Source of the DNA: Streptomyces vinaceus
GTDB taxonomy: Bacteria > Actinomycetota > Actinomycetes > Streptomycetales > Streptomycetaceae
NCBI RefSeq assembly: GCF_008704935.1
Contig: NZ_CP023692.1
Location: forward strand, 3,943,501 to 4,007,500
DNA length: 64,000 nt
Direction of reading: 5' to 3'
Shown here: positions 62,031-64,000 of the stretch, one piece after another
Numbering within the stretch: the stretch's first letter is position 1
Layout of the letters: every line of letters begins with the position of its first letter
The notes under the pieces: model-generated
The model's input: only the letters and a program-made list of their open reading frames with translations
Databases searched by the model: none
Told to the model about the DNA's origin: nothing
Position numbers and translations under genes: made by a program

Positions 62031-63324
62031 CGACGGGCTCACCCACCTCGGAGCCCGCCTTCGCGCCCTGCGCGACGACCCGGCTGCCCAGCAGCGACGG
62101 CTTGTCCTGCACCGCGCTCAGCTGCTTGCCGAGCCGCAGCGCCAGCCACGCGATACCCAGCGACACCGCGACGAACACCCCGATGTAGAGCATCGGCACG
62201 CCCGCACCCAGCGGCACGCCCAGCGGACCCAGGGCCAGCGCCATCTGCTTGACCAGCGCGAAAGCCGAGTTGTACTGGCCCACCGAACCCTCGGGCGCCA
62301 GGTCGGCCACCAGCGGCGCCAGCGTCGGCGAGAGCATCGCCTCGCCGATGCCGAAGAGCGCGTACGTGGTGATGAACGCGGCGGCCGCCATCATGGCGCT
62401 GCCGTGCCCCAGCCCCGAGAACCCGGCGATGATCCAGGCCACGGTCCAGATCAGGCCGACCAGCGCGATCACCCGGGACCGGCGGCGCTTCTCGACCAGC
62501 TTCAGCACGACGAACTGCGCGACGACGATGGCACCGGTGTTCGCGGCCAGCGCGAAGCCGAGGGTGGACGGGGAGATTCCGGCCGCCTCGGTACCGAAGG
62601 CGGCGAGACCCGACTCGAACTGCCCGTAGCAGGCGAAGAAGATCACGAAGCCCAGCACCAGCAGCTTGACCATGGCCTTGTGTTCCAGCAGCCGCTTCCA
62701 CGCGCTGCCGCCCGCCTGCGAGGCGTCGCGCGGCACGGCGTCCTTGATGCTCGGCGCGTGCGGCATCCGTACGGTCAGGATGACCCCGGCCAGGACCAGG
62801 AACATCACGGCCTCGATGCCGAACAGCAGGGTGAAGCTGGCGGGCCGGCTCTCGTCGACGATCTGGCCGCCGATGAGGCCGCCGATGCCCAGGCCCAGGT
62901 TCTGCATGAAGAACTGGAGGGCGAAGGCGCGCGTCCGGGTGGCCGGCGTCGAGCACCACACGATCATGGTGGCCAGCGCGGGCTGCATGACCGCCTGCCC
63001 GGCGCCGAGCGCCAGGGCGGACAGCAGGATCGGCACGATGCCGGTGGACAGCCCGAGCGACAGCGCCCCGGCCGAGGCGGCGACGGCCGCGCCGATGACC
63101 ACGGGGACGGGACCTCGGCGGTCGATGACCCGACCGGTGAGGGGCAGCGCGACCAGGGCACTGACGGCGAAGGCCACGAACGCGCTCGTGGCCGCCATGG
63201 AGCCCAGACCTCGCACCTGCGCCACGTAGATGTAGAGGAACGGAACCGTGAAACCGATGCCGAACGCGGTCAGCGCGTTGCCGGCCTGGATCCGCCGCAT
63301 CGCAGCGCCCATCACCTTGGTCAC
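62023..63324 (-). CDS. MFS multidrug efflux pump
   Basis: 433 residues, 12 membrane helices, major facilitator family: the A-motif region GRVIDRRGPVPVVIG and AFALQFFMQNLGLGIGGLIGGQI. GTG 63324 is preceded by AGGTGAGAA. Divergent from a marR gene with a dyad-rich 113-bp gap. The arrangement matches the S. coelicolor pair SCO4121/SCO4122, described as a MarR-regulated multidrug efflux system (from memory). Confidence 0.9.
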   Translation of the reverse strand: MTKVMGAAMRRIQAGNALTAFGIGFTVPFLYIYVAQVRGLGSMAATSAFVAFAVSALVALPLTGRVIDRRGPVPVVIGAAVAASAGALSLGLSTGIVPILLSALALGAGQAVMQPALATMIVWCSTPATRTRAFALQFFMQNLGLGIGGLIGGQIVDESRPASFTLLFGIEAVMFLVLAGVILTVRMPHAPSIKDAVPRDASQAGGSAWKRLLEHKAMVKLLVLGFVIFFACYGQFESGLAAFGTEAAGISPSTLGFALAANTGAIVVAQFVVLKLVEKRRRSRVIALVGLIWTVAWIIAGFSGLGHGSAMMAAAAFITTYALFGIGEAMLSPTLAPLVADLAPEGSVGQYNSAFALVKQMALALGPLGVPLGAGVPMLYIGVFVAVSLGIAWLALRLGKQLSAVQDKPSLLGSRVVAQGAKAGSEVGEPVGA

Positions 63325-63368
63325 TTCTCACCTGCCTTTGAGAGCTGAAGCCCGAAGACTTCATACCT

Positions 63369-63406
63369 AAACTTCGATCCTTAACTCTACACATCGAAGG
63401 AGTTAG
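63369..63406. promoter_or_regulatory. MarR operator candidate (interlocked dyads)
   Basis: CTTCGAT (63372-63378) pairs with ATCGAAG (63393-63399), and TAACTC (63382-63387) with GAGTTA (63400-63405), in the gap between the MFS pump and marR. Dyads of this type are usual MarR sites for autoregulation and pump repression. Confidence 0.6.
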
Positions 63407-63437
63407 ATGCCAACGGGCTCGTGCGATACTTCGGAGC

Positions 63438-63974
63438 ATGGGTGACACCCCCGACGGCACCACGCCCGTCCACGAGCCGAGCCTCGACGAGCAGATCGCC
63501 GTCTACCAGCGCGAATTCCAGGACCTCGACCCCCAGGTCGAGAAGGTGGTCTCTGCCCTCAGCCGGCTGAACCGCCGCATGAACGTCGCGTACGGACGCC
63601 AGACCGCCGCTCTGGGCATCAGCAACGCGGAGTGGGAGGTCCTCAAGGCACTCGTCATCTCCGGAGCCCCGTACCGGATGGGCCCGAGCGAGCTCGCGAA
63701 GCAGCTGGGCCTCACGCCGGCGGCGATGACCCACCGGATCGACCGCATGACGGCGGAGGGACTGGTGACGCGCGAGCGGGACGAGTCCAACCGGGTCCGC
63801 GTGATCGTGGAGCTGACGGACGAGGGCCGCAGCAAGTGGCTCGACGCGATGCGCGCGGCCACGGTCTTCGAGGAGGACCTCCTCCAGGACCTCTCCACGG
63901 CGGAGCGCGGAGTGCTGGGCGACATGCTCACGCGACTCCTGGACCGCGTCGAGGACCTCCAGTCGCCGAGCTGA
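63438..63974 (+). CDS. MarR-family transcriptional regulator
   Basis: 178 residues. Winged-helix core SELAKQLGLTPAAMTHRIDRM and wing VTRERDESNRVRVIVELTDEG, flanked by dimerisation helices. The N-terminal extension of about 35 residues is slightly longer than in minimal MarR. ATG 63438 has GGAG only 1-2 nt away, so the mRNA may be leaderless, with GATACT 6 bp upstream as -10. It probably represses the divergent pump and itself until a phenolic or drug ligand binds. Confidence 0.9.
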   Translation: MGDTPDGTTPVHEPSLDEQIAVYQREFQDLDPQVEKVVSALSRLNRRMNVAYGRQTAALGISNAEWEVLKALVISGAPYRMGPSELAKQLGLTPAAMTHRIDRMTAEGLVTRERDESNRVRVIVELTDEGRSKWLDAMRAATVFEEDLLQDLSTAERGVLGDMLTRLLDRVEDLQSPS

Positions 63975-64000
63975 CCAGCAGCTGAGCTGCGGGGTTGACA

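Noticed and set aside
63995..64000. TTGACA at the last bases
   Set aside because: It looks like a -35 element for a rightward promoter, but the window ends there and no -10 can be seen.

Overview
The window is chromosomal DNA of a high-GC filamentous actinomycete, almost certainly Streptomyces. The evidence is very GC-rich codon usage, many GTG starts with GGAGG-type ribosome sites, bldC, an atrA-type TetR gene, a large AfsR/SARP-like regulator, several SpoIIE-type phosphatases and Streptomyces-type parS palindromes. From memory, the gene order at both ends (purF-purM-DUF3073-vdh-hypothetical-bldC-hrpA; sigma-atrA-ndh-phosphatase-MFS-marR) matches the S. coelicolor core around SCO4086-SCO4122.

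Bases 1-18.2 kb are conserved core. They hold the purine genes purF (5' end cut by the window edge) and purM, a DUF3073 gene, valine/leucine dehydrogenase, bldC, the HrpA helicase, a DsbA/CcdA thiol-redox pair, a tRNA Glu-Asp-Phe operon, a zincin-like metallopeptidase coupled to a CrcB fluoride-channel pair, a lipoprotein and a DEAD-box helicase with an arginine/glycine-rich repeat tail, ending at tRNA-Lys.

Bases 18.2-38.3 kb, between tRNA-Lys and initiator tRNA-Met, form an accessory region. It starts with a gene for a 51-residue secreted peptide (two DPGWS repeats) divergent from a two-ended HTH regulator. Next comes a large divergent biosynthetic cluster. The leftward arm runs ATP-grasp x2, solute-binding protein, N-hydroxylase, diaminobutyrate-type aminotransferase, second N-hydroxylase, cupin, FAD amine oxidase, CysE-like acetyltransferase, methionyl-tRNA-synthetase-like enzyme, permease and rhodanese. 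The rightward arm runs MFS exporter, DinB-like protein, 2OG-Fe dioxygenase, GNAT, AzlC and AzlD. N-hydroxylase plus cupin plus MetRS-like enzyme plus FAD oxidase is the signature of N-N bond (hydrazine) formation by a hydrazine synthetase. Here the cupin and MetRS-like halves are separate genes. A 12-bp motif, GGGCTGGCACAA, occurs as an inverted pair in the peptide/regulator intergenic region and three times in the promoter region between the two cluster arms. This suggests that the peptide-linked regulator controls the cluster. Two perfect parS sites sit inside the leftward operon.

Bases 38.3-64 kb return to core-type genes: a membrane SpoIIE-type phosphatase, an M23 endopeptidase, a PrsW-type protease, trmB, an L-2-hydroxyglutarate oxidase, an HTH/TPR developmental-type regulator, an asparagine-synthase-like protein with a degenerate active-site loop, a 1555-residue AfsR-like regulator with a Pro/Ala linker of about 480 residues, a membrane-tethered ECF sigma factor with an apparent carbohydrate-binding end, atrA, a type II NADH dehydrogenase, a PAS/phosphatase/kinase regulator, and an MFS pump divergent from its MarR regulator.
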